DNA from: JABFRG01 sp038210445
GTDB taxonomy: Bacteria; Myxococcota_A; Polyangia; Polyangiales; Polyangiaceae
Assembly: GCA_038210445.1 (NCBI GenBank)
Contig: JBBQWQ010000041.1
Coordinates: forward strand, 7,260 to 71,259
Reading direction: 5' to 3'
Length of the DNA stretch: 64,000 nt
The position numbers were made by a program, and so were the translations under genes. The notes below the pieces were generated by a model. That model saw only the letters and a program-made list of their open reading frames with translations. It had not been told where the DNA came from and did not search any database. Position 1 is the first letter of the stretch. Each line of letters opens with the position of its first letter. Shown piece after piece: positions 45,260 through 53,558 of the stretch.

Positions 45260-46570
45260 ATGAGTGGAACCCCCGTCGAGGTTGGCACGGAAGCTCTCCC
45301 CAAGAAAGGTGGCCATATCGCGGCTGCTTTCGCCCTTTCCGTCGTCGACGGGCCCGACAAGGGCCTGGTGGGGCGGGTCGAGGCTTCGTCCAAGGTCTTG
45401 GTCGGTACCAGCGAAGCCTGTGGCATCCGCCTCGCGGATCGGTCCGTTTCGCGCCGCCACCTTTCGCTGGAGGTGCACGACGCATCGCTACGTGTGCGCG
45501 ATCTCGACTCCACCAACGGCGCATTCGTCCAGGGTGTGCGCGTGTTCGAAGCTGCGCTGGTGGGCGGCGAGCAGCTCCGGGTGGGGTCCACCTTGTTCCT
45601 GGTCGAGGTGGTGGCGCCGAGCGACGCGGGGCTGAGCAAGCTGGCGAGCTTTGGAAGGGTACTCGGTGCCAGTTCGTCGATGCGCCGCATTTACCCGCTG
45701 GTGGCCCAGCTGGCGGCTTCGTCGGTTCCGGTGCTGGTGGAAGGCGAGGCGGGGACCGGCAAGGAGCTGCTCGCGGAGGCCATTCATGAACAGAGCGAAC
45801 GCGCCGACAAGCCGTTCGTGGTCTGCGACGCCACCGACGAGCGCGTTGACGCGCTCCTCTTCGGGACCAAGGCCGCGCCCGGCCTGCTCGAGCAAGCCGC
45901 GTCCGGGACGCTGTTCATCGACGAAGTGACGGAGCTCACGCCCACACTGCAGCAGAAGCTCGTGCGCTTCCTCGAGAACCACGGAGTCCTTCGCAGCGAC
46001 GGCTCGCATCTCGAGAGCGTCGACGTTCGCGTCGTGGCCGGCTCCCGCAAAGACGTCGACCAGCAGGTGCAGCAGGGGAAAGTGCGCGAGGAGCTGGCGG
46101 CCATTCTGTGCCGCGCGCGGGTCGAGCTACCGCCGCTGCGCGAGCGCGAAGGCGACGTGCGCACGCTGGCGCAGTACTTTTGGAACGCCCTCGACGTGGG
46201 CGATCGCTTCATTCCGCCGGTGACGCTCCGCCGCTTCGAGAGCTACGGTTGGCCCGGCAACGTGCGTGAGCTGCAGGGCGCCATCGTGCGTCTGGCCACC
46301 ACCGGCGAAGACGCCGTCGACCCCGGGAACACCCTGCGCACCGACGACAAGGCGACGCTGGGCGAGATCGCCGAACGGTTGCTCTTGGCCGACCTGCCGC
46401 TGCTCCAGGCCCGCGGCCTGCTGGGTGAAGAGTTTGATCGCCGCTACCTGGTGCGCATCCTCGCCCGCCACGGCGGCAACGTCTCGCGCGCCGCCGCCGC
46501 CTCGGGCATCGCGCGCCGCTACTTCCAGTCGCTCAAGACCAAGCACGGCATTCCCGCCAAAGCCCAATAG
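45260..46570 (+). CDS. FHA-domain AAA+ (NtrC-like) regulator lacking the GAFTGA loop
   Basis: 436 residues. An N-terminal FHA domain (about 25-118) has the phosphothreonine-binding elements RSVSRRH and DSTNG. The AAA+ domain has Walker A GEAGTGKE (162-169), Walker B TLFIDE and the arginine-finger-type region, and a C-terminal Fis-like helix-turn-helix (ARHGGNVSRAAAASGIARRY). Between LLFG (about 200) and Walker B there are about nine residues fewer than in the regulator at 1204. The sigma-54-contacting GAFTGA loop is absent; the segment reads FGTKAAPGLLEQAASG. It therefore may not open sigma-54 complexes in the standard way. It is probably controlled by the neighbouring kinase. Confidence 0.88.
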   Translation: MSGTPVEVGTEALPKKGGHIAAAFALSVVDGPDKGLVGRVEASSKVLVGTSEACGIRLADRSVSRRHLSLEVHDASLRVRDLDSTNGAFVQGVRVFEAALVGGEQLRVGSTLFLVEVVAPSDAGLSKLASFGRVLGASSSMRRIYPLVAQLAASSVPVLVEGEAGTGKELLAEAIHEQSERADKPFVVCDATDERVDALLFGTKAAPGLLEQAASGTLFIDEVTELTPTLQQKLVRFLENHGVLRSDGSHLESVDVRVVAGSRKDVDQQVQQGKVREELAAILCRARVELPPLREREGDVRTLAQYFWNALDVGDRFIPPVTLRRFESYGWPGNVRELQGAIVRLATTGEDAVDPGNTLRTDDKATLGEIAERLLLADLPLLQARGLLGEEFDRRYLVRILARHGGNVSRAAAASGIARRYFQSLKTKHGIPAKAQ

Positions 46571-46705
46571 GATACCGGTGTTTTTGGCCGATACCTTCGG
46601 GGGGCCTTCGCCTCCCGTCCTCACGAACAGGAGTTCGTTCCGGGCGCTGACCCCAGCGAACGCGCCTCCCTCGGTCTCGGCCAAAAACCCTCAGTCGCCT
46701 CGCTT
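46568..46705 (+). repeat. Convergent-gap repeat, copy E2
   Basis: The FHA gene's TAG stop leads into GATACCGGTGTTTTTGGCC. The right end reads GGTCTCGGCCAAAAACC then CTCAGTCGCCTCGCTT, the imperfect complement of the left arm. An inner hairpin ACGAAC-AGGA-GTTCGT lies near 46623-46638. T-runs on both strands beyond GC-rich stems suit a bidirectional terminator. It shares 27 bp with E1 and 26 bp (46660-46685) with E5. Confidence 0.8.
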
Positions 46706-46775
46706 CATTGCCAGGGGTTTGGCCTCGCGGAGGCTAGCCGGTGTGTGTGTGCGGTTGCCTTGGCGATAGGTCTCG
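46706..46775 (-). pseudogene. Duplicated 3' fragment of the gene at 46920-48305
   Basis: These 70 bp are about 88% identical to 46935-47004, the last coding part of the neighbouring minus-strand gene, 229 bp away. The fragment reads ETYRQGNR then diverges (THTPASLREAKPLAMKRGD) and reaches a TGA inside the right arm of repeat E2. It is a remnant of a tandem duplication that copied the gene's end plus the adjacent repeat. Confidence 0.8.
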
Positions 46776-46876
46776 GGGCCGGCGTGCTCACGAGAAAGAG
46801 AGTGAGCGATCCGCGCGCCGCCCCCAGCGAACGCGCCTCCCTTGGTCTCGGCCGAAAACGCTCAGTGTCCTCGCTT
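46776..46876 (+). repeat. Convergent-gap repeat, copy E3 (left arm eroded)
   Basis: The inner part has the hairpin GCTCAC...GTGAGC (about 46786-46807), and the right arm GGTCTCGGCCGAAAACGC (46844 onward) ends CCTCGCTT like E2. CCCCAGCGAACGCGCCTCCC is shared with E2. It follows the duplicated gene fragment, so E2 and E3 arose with that duplication. The left arm is not recognisable. Confidence 0.65.
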
Positions 46877-46919
46877 GGTGTCCGCCCGGAAGAATTGCGT
46901 GGCTGACGAAACGCGCCCG

Positions 46920-48305
46920 TTAGGTGCTGGTGGGCATCGCCAGGGCTTTGGCCTCGCGGAGGCTGGCCAGTGCGTCCTTGCGGTTGCCTTGGCGATAGGT
47001 CTCGAGCGCTGCTGCCACCAGGGCGCGTTCGAGGCGATCCTGCGCGCCGGGCTCGCCGGTGCGCAGCGCGTGGCGCAGCGCGAGAATTCGTGTGGTGCCG
47101 TGGAGCCGCGCGGCGTAGACGAGAAAGCCGTGGCGGGGCGCGGCGCCTCGGGCCACCAGGAGACGGAACAGGCCTTGGGCGGCCTCGTGCGCTCCTTCGC
47201 TCGCGAGGCCCTCGAAAACCGCGGCCCAGGCCGTCCGGTGCACCAGCGCCGTCGATGAATTTGTATTCTGCATGCGCTCCAAGGTCGCGATGGCGTCTGC
47301 CACTCGCCCGGCACGCAGCGCAGCTACCACCTCGACCCCGGGGTCGCCATCGGCGCGCCGCGACGGCACGCGGCGCTCCAGGACCTCCCGCGCCCGGAGC
47401 ACCTCTTCCAGCCGCGCAGGCTCGGCCTGGAGAATCTGCTCGGCGGCCCGCGCCGGCGACGCCGCGTCGATATCGCTCCAAGCAAGCGACCGGGCCACGA
47501 GCTTCGCCACGCGGGCCCGTCGCCCCTCGTCGGGGTCGCGCGAGAGAATCGCGAGCAGACGATCGCGTTCGAGGGGCGAAGCGCGATGGCCGGCGCCGTC
47601 GGTGTAGTCTGCCGCCACCGCCATTGCCATCTCGCGGTAGGGGCCGTCGGTCTTGGCGACGTCGTCGAGAATACCGAGGCCGCTGGCGCGGGTGAAGCGG
47701 CTCGCTGCGTCGAGGAGCAGGCGTGCAACCCCGATGCGCACGTCGACCGGCAGCTCCTGCACCTTCGCGAGGTCGAGGCTGCGCGCCAGTTGCACCGCGC
47801 GGGCCCGATGCTCGGGGCGACGCGAGAGCGAAAGCGCAAGCCGTGCGCGGCAGAGCAAGGCCAGGCGCACGTCGCCCGTCTGCGTGGCCAGCGCAGCAGC
47901 CTCTTCATGGGCGCCGTCGCTCTCTGCGTGGTCTCCCTCGGCACTGCGGGGCTCGGCGGCGCGGGCGAGCAAGTAGCTGGTGAGGGCGCGCCGCAGCCGG
48001 CTGCGCTCGGCGCGCAGAAGAAGAAGAAGCGAGGTGCCGTCGCCCTTCGCGTCGAGCGCCCGTACCAGCGCCGCGAGCTCTCGCAGGCCGTCGGCCTCTA
48101 CCGTGCTCCACAGCTCCAGCAGCTCGGCGAAGGCTGGGCGATCGTCGAGCTCTACCGCCAAGGCGAGAGCCGCCAGGGTGGCCGCCGCGCGGACGCCATC
48201 GAGGCGCCGGGCGAGCGCGCGATAGGCGACGAGGCCGGCGCGGGGGCCCGCCGAGCGGCGAATGCGCGCCGCCCCCGCCAGCGCCAGGTCGTCGCCGAAG
48301 GTCAT
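46920..48305 (-). CDS. Alpha-helical repeat protein, third gene of the Hsp70 operon
   Basis: 461 residues from the ATG at 48305, which overlaps the Hsp70 stop (ATGA) and rules out the longer upstream reading. It is almost entirely Leu/Ala/Arg-rich amphipathic helices in TPR-like pairs (LCRARLALSLSRRPEHRARAV, ALVAAALETYRQGNRKDAL), with no signal peptide or catalytic motif. Such proteins usually bind partners; by position it is probably an accessory of the Hsp70. Its 3' end has been duplicated downstream together with a repeat element. Confidence 0.72.
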   Translation of the reverse strand: MTFGDDLALAGAARIRRSAGPRAGLVAYRALARRLDGVRAAATLAALALAVELDDRPAFAELLELWSTVEADGLRELAALVRALDAKGDGTSLLLLLRAERSRLRRALTSYLLARAAEPRSAEGDHAESDGAHEEAAALATQTGDVRLALLCRARLALSLSRRPEHRARAVQLARSLDLAKVQELPVDVRIGVARLLLDAASRFTRASGLGILDDVAKTDGPYREMAMAVAADYTDGAGHRASPLERDRLLAILSRDPDEGRRARVAKLVARSLAWSDIDAASPARAAEQILQAEPARLEEVLRAREVLERRVPSRRADGDPGVEVVAALRAGRVADAIATLERMQNTNSSTALVHRTAWAAVFEGLASEGAHEAAQGLFRLLVARGAAPRHGFLVYAARLHGTTRILALRHALRTGEPGAQDRLERALVAAALETYRQGNRKDALASLREAKALAMPTST

Positions 48306-50902
48306 GCGCCGTTGCCGCGATCGGTGACCAAGCCGATGGAGGGCAGGCGATCGATAGCGAGCTCCATGCGCTCCAGCTCGGAGAACGCGTCGGAGATCTT
48401 GCGATTGGCGTCGGCCGGCTCGAGCGTCTTGGGGTCGCCCGCGGCCAGGGTCCGGAGCGGCCCGAGAACGCCGCCCTGCAGCCACAGGCGAATGCGCTGG
48501 GCCTCCTGGGCGCGCGCCTTTTCCACCGCCTCGTCGCCAGCGCCGGTGAGCTCCGTGAGCCGCAGCTCGAGCTCCATCGCCCATGCGATGGCGCGGTTCA
48601 AGCGCCGCTGAATGTACGCCGGATCGTCGGTGTTGGCGGTGCTCCACTCCTCGATGCCCGCGGTCTCGAGGAGCGCTTGCACCTCGTTGTTCACGCGCTT
48701 CCACGCGCCCGCGTCGCTCTCTTCGTAAGCGCGCCGTGCTCGGCTGTTGATGTCGTCGATGCGCTTTTCCCACTCCGCCTGGGTCATCCCCACCAGCTCG
48801 CCCTGGATGCGATACACGATGCGCCGCAGCCGATCGAGCGCGGATTCGAAGAGGTGGAGGGGCGGCGCCATGGCGTCGACCGACGTGCCGCGGTGCTCTT
48901 CGATGAGATCGCGGAGCCGGTGCGAGAGCGAGGGGACCTTGTCGGGGTCGATTCGCAGCGCTTCACGAATGAGGGTGGTGAGCCGGTCGGCCTCGCGCCG
49001 AAAGCCGTCGCCGATGGAACCCCACAGCTGCCGGCCCGAGGCGTCGGCCTCCTCGAGGATGCGCTCCACCGTGCCTTCCGGATCGAGCCCCGCCGCGTCG
49101 GGCGCGTCGACCACCGCGGTGATGGTCTGCGGGCCCACCTCGGCGCGCGCCTCGATGCGCATGGACTCATCGCAGGTGAGGGTGACCTCCACCGGCGAGC
49201 CCACCGGAAGGTCCTTGGGTACGTCGATGGCCAAGGTCTTGATAGGGAGGCGATTCTGCAGCAGCCGGAGCAGGACGCTGCCGGTCTGATCGACGGTGAA
49301 GAATACCCGCGAAACCTGCGCCGGAAGGCCCGTTCCGCGGGCGAGGATGACCCGGCGGTCGCGCTTACCGGCCCGCACCACCTCGATGCCGATGTCCTTG
49401 GCCAGGACCGCGGCGCGGGTGAGCGCCGTGGGGCGCGGCCGTAGATCGCCGCGATAGAGCGTGAGCGGCAACTGCGCCAGCGGCGCACCGAGCTTCGACT
49501 GGAAGGCGAGCGACACCGCGGTCTCCGGTAGCTCGCCCAGCGCGACCTCGAGGACGCGGCTCTCGCCCTCGGCCGGCAGCGCGCCCTGGGCCAGCGGCTC
49601 CTCCTGCGCCCACAGCGCGATCTCGGTGGTGCCGGGCGGCGCCGCTTCGACCCGCAGCGACACGCGGATTCGCTCCCGGCTCGAGACGAGCGGGCTTTGG
49701 ATGCGCACCCGGGCCTTCTGCTCTGCGTCTTCGATGACCAGGCCGCCCACCTGGGCCGCGTGAATGGCGGCGCCCAGGGCCACACAGGTATCGACTTCGT
49801 CTTGCAAGAGCCGCTGCCCACGGGTCTTCTCCACCAGCGCAGCCTTCACCCGCTCGATGACCAACGGGACGCGCGTGGAGCCGCCTACCAGAATGACGTG
49901 GTCGATGGAGTCGAGGCCGACGCCGGCGGTCTCCAGGCTGCGGGCGATGGCGCGCTCGCAGCAAGCGATGGTGGACTCGACCAGATCGCCGATGGCCTTC
50001 TCGTAGTCGGCTCTTCCGATGTCGCCCTCGAAAGAAACCAGCTCACCGTCCTTGTCGGAGCAGAAGTCGTGCTTCGCGACGTGGAGGACGTCGGTGGTGG
50101 AGAGCGACTCCTTGATCTCCTGCGCCAGATTCACCAGACGCTGGAAGATGGCGCGGTCCTTCTCGTCGCCGCCCACGTCGAGGTCGAGCGCGTAGCCCTT
50201 GGCGCAAAGCTCCAGGCGCAGGGTCTCGGCGAAGCGGCGGTCGAAGTCGTCGCCGCCGAGATAGTTGTCGCCGTCGATGGCGAGCACCTGGTACTCGCCG
50301 CCGAGCGCCCGCAGGATGGAAACGTCGAAGGTGCCGCCGCCGAGATCGTAAACGAGGACGTTGCCGTCTTCCGCCAGCTCTTCGTGCTTCCAGGTCTGGT
50401 AGATGGCGGCGGCGGTGGGCTCCTGCAGTATGCCGATGACCGAAAGCCCCGCCAGCTCACCGGCCCTGCGCGTGGCTTCGACCTGCGGCGCATCGAAGTA
50501 GGCCGGCACGGTGATGACGGCTCGGGTGATGGCGGTAGCCGGGCCCGCATGCGGGCTCTGCGCCATGTATTCGGCCATGCGTGAGGTCAGCTCGGTGAGG
50601 ATCTTGGCGGAGATCTCCTCCGGCAAGAGCTCTTCGGCACCCAGGCGGGTGCGCACTGCCTGGCCCATCTTCCGCTTGATGGACTCCACCGGCGGCTGGC
50701 CCGACCCACGCCTGCCGCGGGCGGTGTGGCCCACGATGAACGCGCTCTGCTTCGGGTCCCAGGCCACCGCCGAGGCCACGGTCTTGCGTCCGAACTTGTC
50801 GGCGTAGATGAGCACCTCGCGCTCGGAGGGGGGTAGCCAGGCGATCTCGGAGTTGGTGGTGCCGAGGTCGATGCCGACGGCGCGGTCGCGCACTGCGCTC
50901 AC
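48302..50902 (-). CDS. Divergent Hsp70 (DnaK-like) chaperone with extended C-terminus
   Basis: 866 residues from the GTG at 50902, which overlaps the preceding stop (GTGA). The ATPase domain (about 6-385) is intact: phosphate loops VGIDLGTTNSE and VYDLGGGTFDVS, and the adenosine loop LVGGSTRVP. Beyond it, where DnaK has its substrate-binding beta domain, there are two beta-rich stretches, then a long helical tail ending VTDRGNGA. DnaK is about 640 residues with an EEVD-like or acidic end, so this is not the housekeeping DnaK. It lies between a J-like protein and a helical protein, all translationally coupled. Confidence 0.88.
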   Translation of the reverse strand: MSAVRDRAVGIDLGTTNSEIAWLPPSEREVLIYADKFGRKTVASAVAWDPKQSAFIVGHTARGRRGSGQPPVESIKRKMGQAVRTRLGAEELLPEEISAKILTELTSRMAEYMAQSPHAGPATAITRAVITVPAYFDAPQVEATRRAGELAGLSVIGILQEPTAAAIYQTWKHEELAEDGNVLVYDLGGGTFDVSILRALGGEYQVLAIDGDNYLGGDDFDRRFAETLRLELCAKGYALDLDVGGDEKDRAIFQRLVNLAQEIKESLSTTDVLHVAKHDFCSDKDGELVSFEGDIGRADYEKAIGDLVESTIACCERAIARSLETAGVGLDSIDHVILVGGSTRVPLVIERVKAALVEKTRGQRLLQDEVDTCVALGAAIHAAQVGGLVIEDAEQKARVRIQSPLVSSRERIRVSLRVEAAPPGTTEIALWAQEEPLAQGALPAEGESRVLEVALGELPETAVSLAFQSKLGAPLAQLPLTLYRGDLRPRPTALTRAAVLAKDIGIEVVRAGKRDRRVILARGTGLPAQVSRVFFTVDQTGSVLLRLLQNRLPIKTLAIDVPKDLPVGSPVEVTLTCDESMRIEARAEVGPQTITAVVDAPDAAGLDPEGTVERILEEADASGRQLWGSIGDGFRREADRLTTLIREALRIDPDKVPSLSHRLRDLIEEHRGTSVDAMAPPLHLFESALDRLRRIVYRIQGELVGMTQAEWEKRIDDINSRARRAYEESDAGAWKRVNNEVQALLETAGIEEWSTANTDDPAYIQRRLNRAIAWAMELELRLTELTGAGDEAVEKARAQEAQRIRLWLQGGVLGPLRTLAAGDPKTLEPADANRKISDAFSELERMELAIDRLPSIGLVTDRGNGA

Positions 50903-51258
50903 GAGAGCACCTCGAGGAGCAGCGGATCCTGGTGGAGTGGCAGCGGCGTGAGCCGCAACTCGCGGAACGAGGCTGCGACGCGCGGCGGCGGCACCAGGTC
51001 GCCCAGCGAAAGCTCGGCCTCGGCCGTCGCGCGCACCTCGCCGGCGGAGACCGGCGCGGGCGGCCGCGTTTCGGGCGCCGCCAGCAAGGCCTCTCGCAGC
51101 CGGGCCTCGGGGTTTCGCGTGAGGCGCTCCCAGGCTTCGCGCAGGGCCGCGCGCTCCTCTTCCGAGTGAGCGTCCTCGATGCGTTCGCGCAAGCGCTCGG
51201 TGATCACGCGGATCCCCTCTTCGGGGCGAAGGTCGTACTGTTCGAAGAGATTCGGCAC
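50899..51258 (-). CDS. Small J-domain-like protein without HPD motif, first gene of the Hsp70 operon
   Basis: 119 residues. The N-terminal 70 residues (LFEQYDLRPEEGIRVITERL, then a helix, then AWERLTRNPEARLREALL) follow the J-domain pattern of an LYE-x-LGL start and an AYEVLSDPxxRxxYD-type end. The HPD tripeptide needed to stimulate Hsp70 ATPase is absent from the loop. The C-terminus (SLGDLVPPPRVAASFRELRL) is Pro-rich. The J-like reading is inference; operon position before an Hsp70 gene supports a co-chaperone role. Its stop overlaps the Hsp70 GTG start. Confidence 0.62.
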   Translation of the reverse strand: MPNLFEQYDLRPEEGIRVITERLRERIEDAHSEEERAALREAWERLTRNPEARLREALLAAPETRPPAPVSAGEVRATAEAELSLGDLVPPPRVAASFRELRLTPLPLHQDPLLLEVLS

Positions 51259-51771
51259 GGACGTAGATTAGTACGACCCGATGGAACTGCGTAGAGGCCA
51301 TCGCAGCGGAACTTTCCGCGCGCGCGCGCCGCGTGCGCCACATGCGCGCACATGGTGCCTCCGCCAACGGTGAGCGCCCGCGCGTCGAGCCGCGCAGAGC
51401 GGCTCGCCATATTTGTGCATTGTACATATAACGGACGAGAGCAGGTCGACGGTTCCCTTCGGCATGTGCCTTTTCCGCCGGAAATGCGCGCAAAATACCA
51501 GGTGCGCGATGTCGCAGATGGATCGCGCGACACCGGATGATCCACCCGGATGCATCACATGAGCATGACGCGGCGACGATTCTCGCGGAGCCCTCGTCGA
51601 TGCTCCCGGCGCAACGTCGCGGCACGCGCCTTGAATTGAACGATCGCGAGCCCGACCGGGTTCTCGCGCTCGCTCCGGGCGCATCACCCCGGCTCCGGCG
51701 CTGGTTTTCGCACTTCGATTCAGCGGGCCTGCGGACGTTCCGCGCCCATCGAATCCTGGGAGAGGTTCGCC
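51259..51771. other. Divergent intergenic region
   Basis: 513 bp between the Hsp70 operon and the lipoprotein operon. It holds a (CG)6-type alternating tract near 51317-51330 and an AT-rich island (TTGTGCATTGTACATATAAC, about 51415-51434) that is the best candidate for promoter sequences. Neither strand shows a clear -35/-10 pair or a heat-shock CIRCE-type repeat. Open frames here lack coding character. Confidence 0.4.
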
Positions 51772-52704
51772 ATGTCGATCGTGAATGTCGGGCTACGAGC
51801 TCTGGTGCTGACGGCCTTCGCCGGCGGATCGGTCGTCGCGTGCACGCTCGGCAGCGACACGTACATTTACAGCACCGAGGCGCCGCGCGCCGACGCGACG
51901 CGGAAGACCGATGCCGGGCCCAGCTCGAGCTCGGGCGGCCCGGAAGCAGCGTGCTTCGAGACGGTGGACCTCGCCGCGCTCACGCCCTGCGGCAACGGCG
52001 CCGGCCATTGCTTCGAAGAGGCGCGCGCGCCCTACGCCGGGCTCCTCACCCGATGCCCCAAGGCCGACGAGGTGTGCGTGCCCGACGACGCGCTCAAGGC
52101 CGGCGGCGCCAAGCTCAAGAGCTGCACCTCGGTCATCGGCGCCGGCGCCTGCGCCACGCCCCAGCTCTTTCCCAAGCTCGATGAGCAGAAGGCAGCGCTC
52201 ACCCAGGACGTGTGCGCGGGCGGGCAGGTTTGCGTGCCCTGCGTAGACCCCACCAACAACAATGCCCCCACGCCCTTCTGCCAGAGCGTCGGCGCCTTCA
52301 AGACCAAGAGCCGCGAGGCCGGCTGCAGCGGCGCAGCGGTCGATGCCGGAGCGCCCGCTCCCAGCGAAACCTGCTGCGCGGCGAGTGGCCAAAGCCGTGG
52401 CCTGTGCGTCGACGTTCCGCGCATCGCGCCGGCTGGCTATCAAGACACGGCGAGCCAGGGCACGTGCAAGAGCGCGACGAATCGCTGCGTGCCCACCACG
52501 GTGTACGAGAAGACGCCGGTGCGCTGCACCTCGGCCTATCCCAGTGCCGCATCGGGCAAGGCAGGCATCTGCCTCGATAGCTGCTTCACCGACTCGTTCT
52601 TCGATGCCGAGTGGAAGCCGCTCGTGAAGCAAAGCAGCTGCGGCGCGAGTGAGCTCTGCTTGCCCTGCGACGCGCTGCTGCCCGGGACGCCGGGGTGCCC
52701 GTGA
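51772..52704 (+). CDS. Cys-rich lipoprotein, paralog 1 of 3
   Basis: 310 residues with AGAGG upstream. The lipobox is SVVAC; an Asp/Ala/Ser-rich linker leads to a domain with about 24 Cys residues. Diagnostic blocks shared with the two following genes are CGNGAGHC, LKSCTSVIGAGAC, VCVPCVDPTNNN, CVPTTVYEKTPVRC and the terminal LCLPCDALLPGTPGCP. The spacing suggests a disulfide-rich surface domain. No known family recognised. The next gene starts within its stop codon (GTGA), so it is cotranscribed. Confidence 0.8.
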   Translation: MSIVNVGLRALVLTAFAGGSVVACTLGSDTYIYSTEAPRADATRKTDAGPSSSSGGPEAACFETVDLAALTPCGNGAGHCFEEARAPYAGLLTRCPKADEVCVPDDALKAGGAKLKSCTSVIGAGACATPQLFPKLDEQKAALTQDVCAGGQVCVPCVDPTNNNAPTPFCQSVGAFKTKSREAGCSGAAVDAGAPAPSETCCAASGQSRGLCVDVPRIAPAGYQDTASQGTCKSATNRCVPTTVYEKTPVRCTSAYPSAASGKAGICLDSCFTDSFFDAEWKPLVKQSSCGASELCLPCDALLPGTPGCP

Positions 52705-53525
52705 AGGCTTCTTCGGCGCTTCGCAGGGCCTTGGCGGTGGCGCTGCTCGGCGCGCCGGTGTGGGCCTGTTCCATCGGAGAGACCACTACCGAATACCTGG
52801 TCATCCCGGCGCGCAAGCAGAGCTTGGAGACCCGCTGCGACTCGCCCTTCGTGGCGCCGGACCTGGCCTCGCTCCCGGCCTGCGGGGGCGGGAAGGGCCA
52901 CTGCTACGACCCCACCAAGAGTACCTTCCTGGAGGTGGAGGCGTGCGCCGCCGGTAGCGGCGGCTCGTGCATGCCCGACAAGCTGCTCGCGGCCAAGGGC
53001 GGCACCTTCAAGTCGTGCACGTTCTATATCAAAGACGCCCCGGGCGCCTGTCTGAGCTTGCTCAACCTCGACGTAAAGAAGAACGCGCCGTCGCTCAAGC
53101 AAGACGTGTGCGACGAGGACGAGCGCTGCATCCCCTGCGTGAACCCCACCAACGGCGAGAGCACGCACGTGTGCGATCCGGTGGGCGTACACGAACGAGC
53201 CTGCGCGTCGTCGACGGCCACCGACGAAGCCGAGAGCTGCTGCGGTGGCCTGGGAATCTGCATTCGCGAGGACGGCGTACCCAAGGGCTCCGAGGGCAAG
53301 CTCGAGGGCTTGGGCTGTCCGGAGAAGCAAGTCTGCGCGCCCACTTCGCTTGTCGACGGCGACCCCGTTCACTGCACGGCCGTGGGTCTCTCGGGCGTGT
53401 GCTTGGGGCAGTGCTTTGCCCAGCAGCTGGCGGGCGCGAGGACGGTTTTGCGCGGCGATTGCGGGCCTGCGCAAGTGTGTTTGCCGTGCGTCATCGGTGC
53501 GAGCCAGGACGTGCCGGGTTGTTGA
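52701..53525 (+). CDS. Cys-rich lipoprotein, paralog 2 of 3
   Basis: 274 residues from the GTG at 52701, overlapping the previous stop; a GTG two codons earlier is possible. The lipobox is PVWAC. The linker is shorter than in paralog 1, and the Cys-rich domain carries CGGGKGHC, FKSCTFYIKDAPGAC, RCIPCVNPTNGE, CAPTSLVDGDPVHC and VCLPCVIGASQDVPGC. It is the most divergent of the three. It sits between the other paralogs, with 33 bp to the third. Confidence 0.8.
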   Translation: MKASSALRRALAVALLGAPVWACSIGETTTEYLVIPARKQSLETRCDSPFVAPDLASLPACGGGKGHCYDPTKSTFLEVEACAAGSGGSCMPDKLLAAKGGTFKSCTFYIKDAPGACLSLLNLDVKKNAPSLKQDVCDEDERCIPCVNPTNGESTHVCDPVGVHERACASSTATDEAESCCGGLGICIREDGVPKGSEGKLEGLGCPEKQVCAPTSLVDGDPVHCTAVGLSGVCLGQCFAQQLAGARTVLRGDCGPAQVCLPCVIGASQDVPGC

Positions 53526-53558
53526 ATGTACGTGTGGTCTCGAAGAAGGAGTTTCGTC

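Noticed and set aside
50899..50950. J-domain HPD motif in the small protein before the Hsp70 gene
   Set aside because: Searched the loop between its two main helices and found no HPD or close variant. The protein is therefore called J-like only by shape.
51317..51330. CG-alternating tract as a Z-DNA or regulatory element
   Set aside because: Alternating CG runs are common in a genome of this composition. No positional or conservation evidence singles it out.
51537..52184. 215-residue open frame overlapping the first Cys-rich lipoprotein
   Set aside because: Out of frame with the lipoprotein, Arg-rich, and without a plausible start site; the lipoprotein frame has a clear ribosome-binding site, lipobox and two paralogs.
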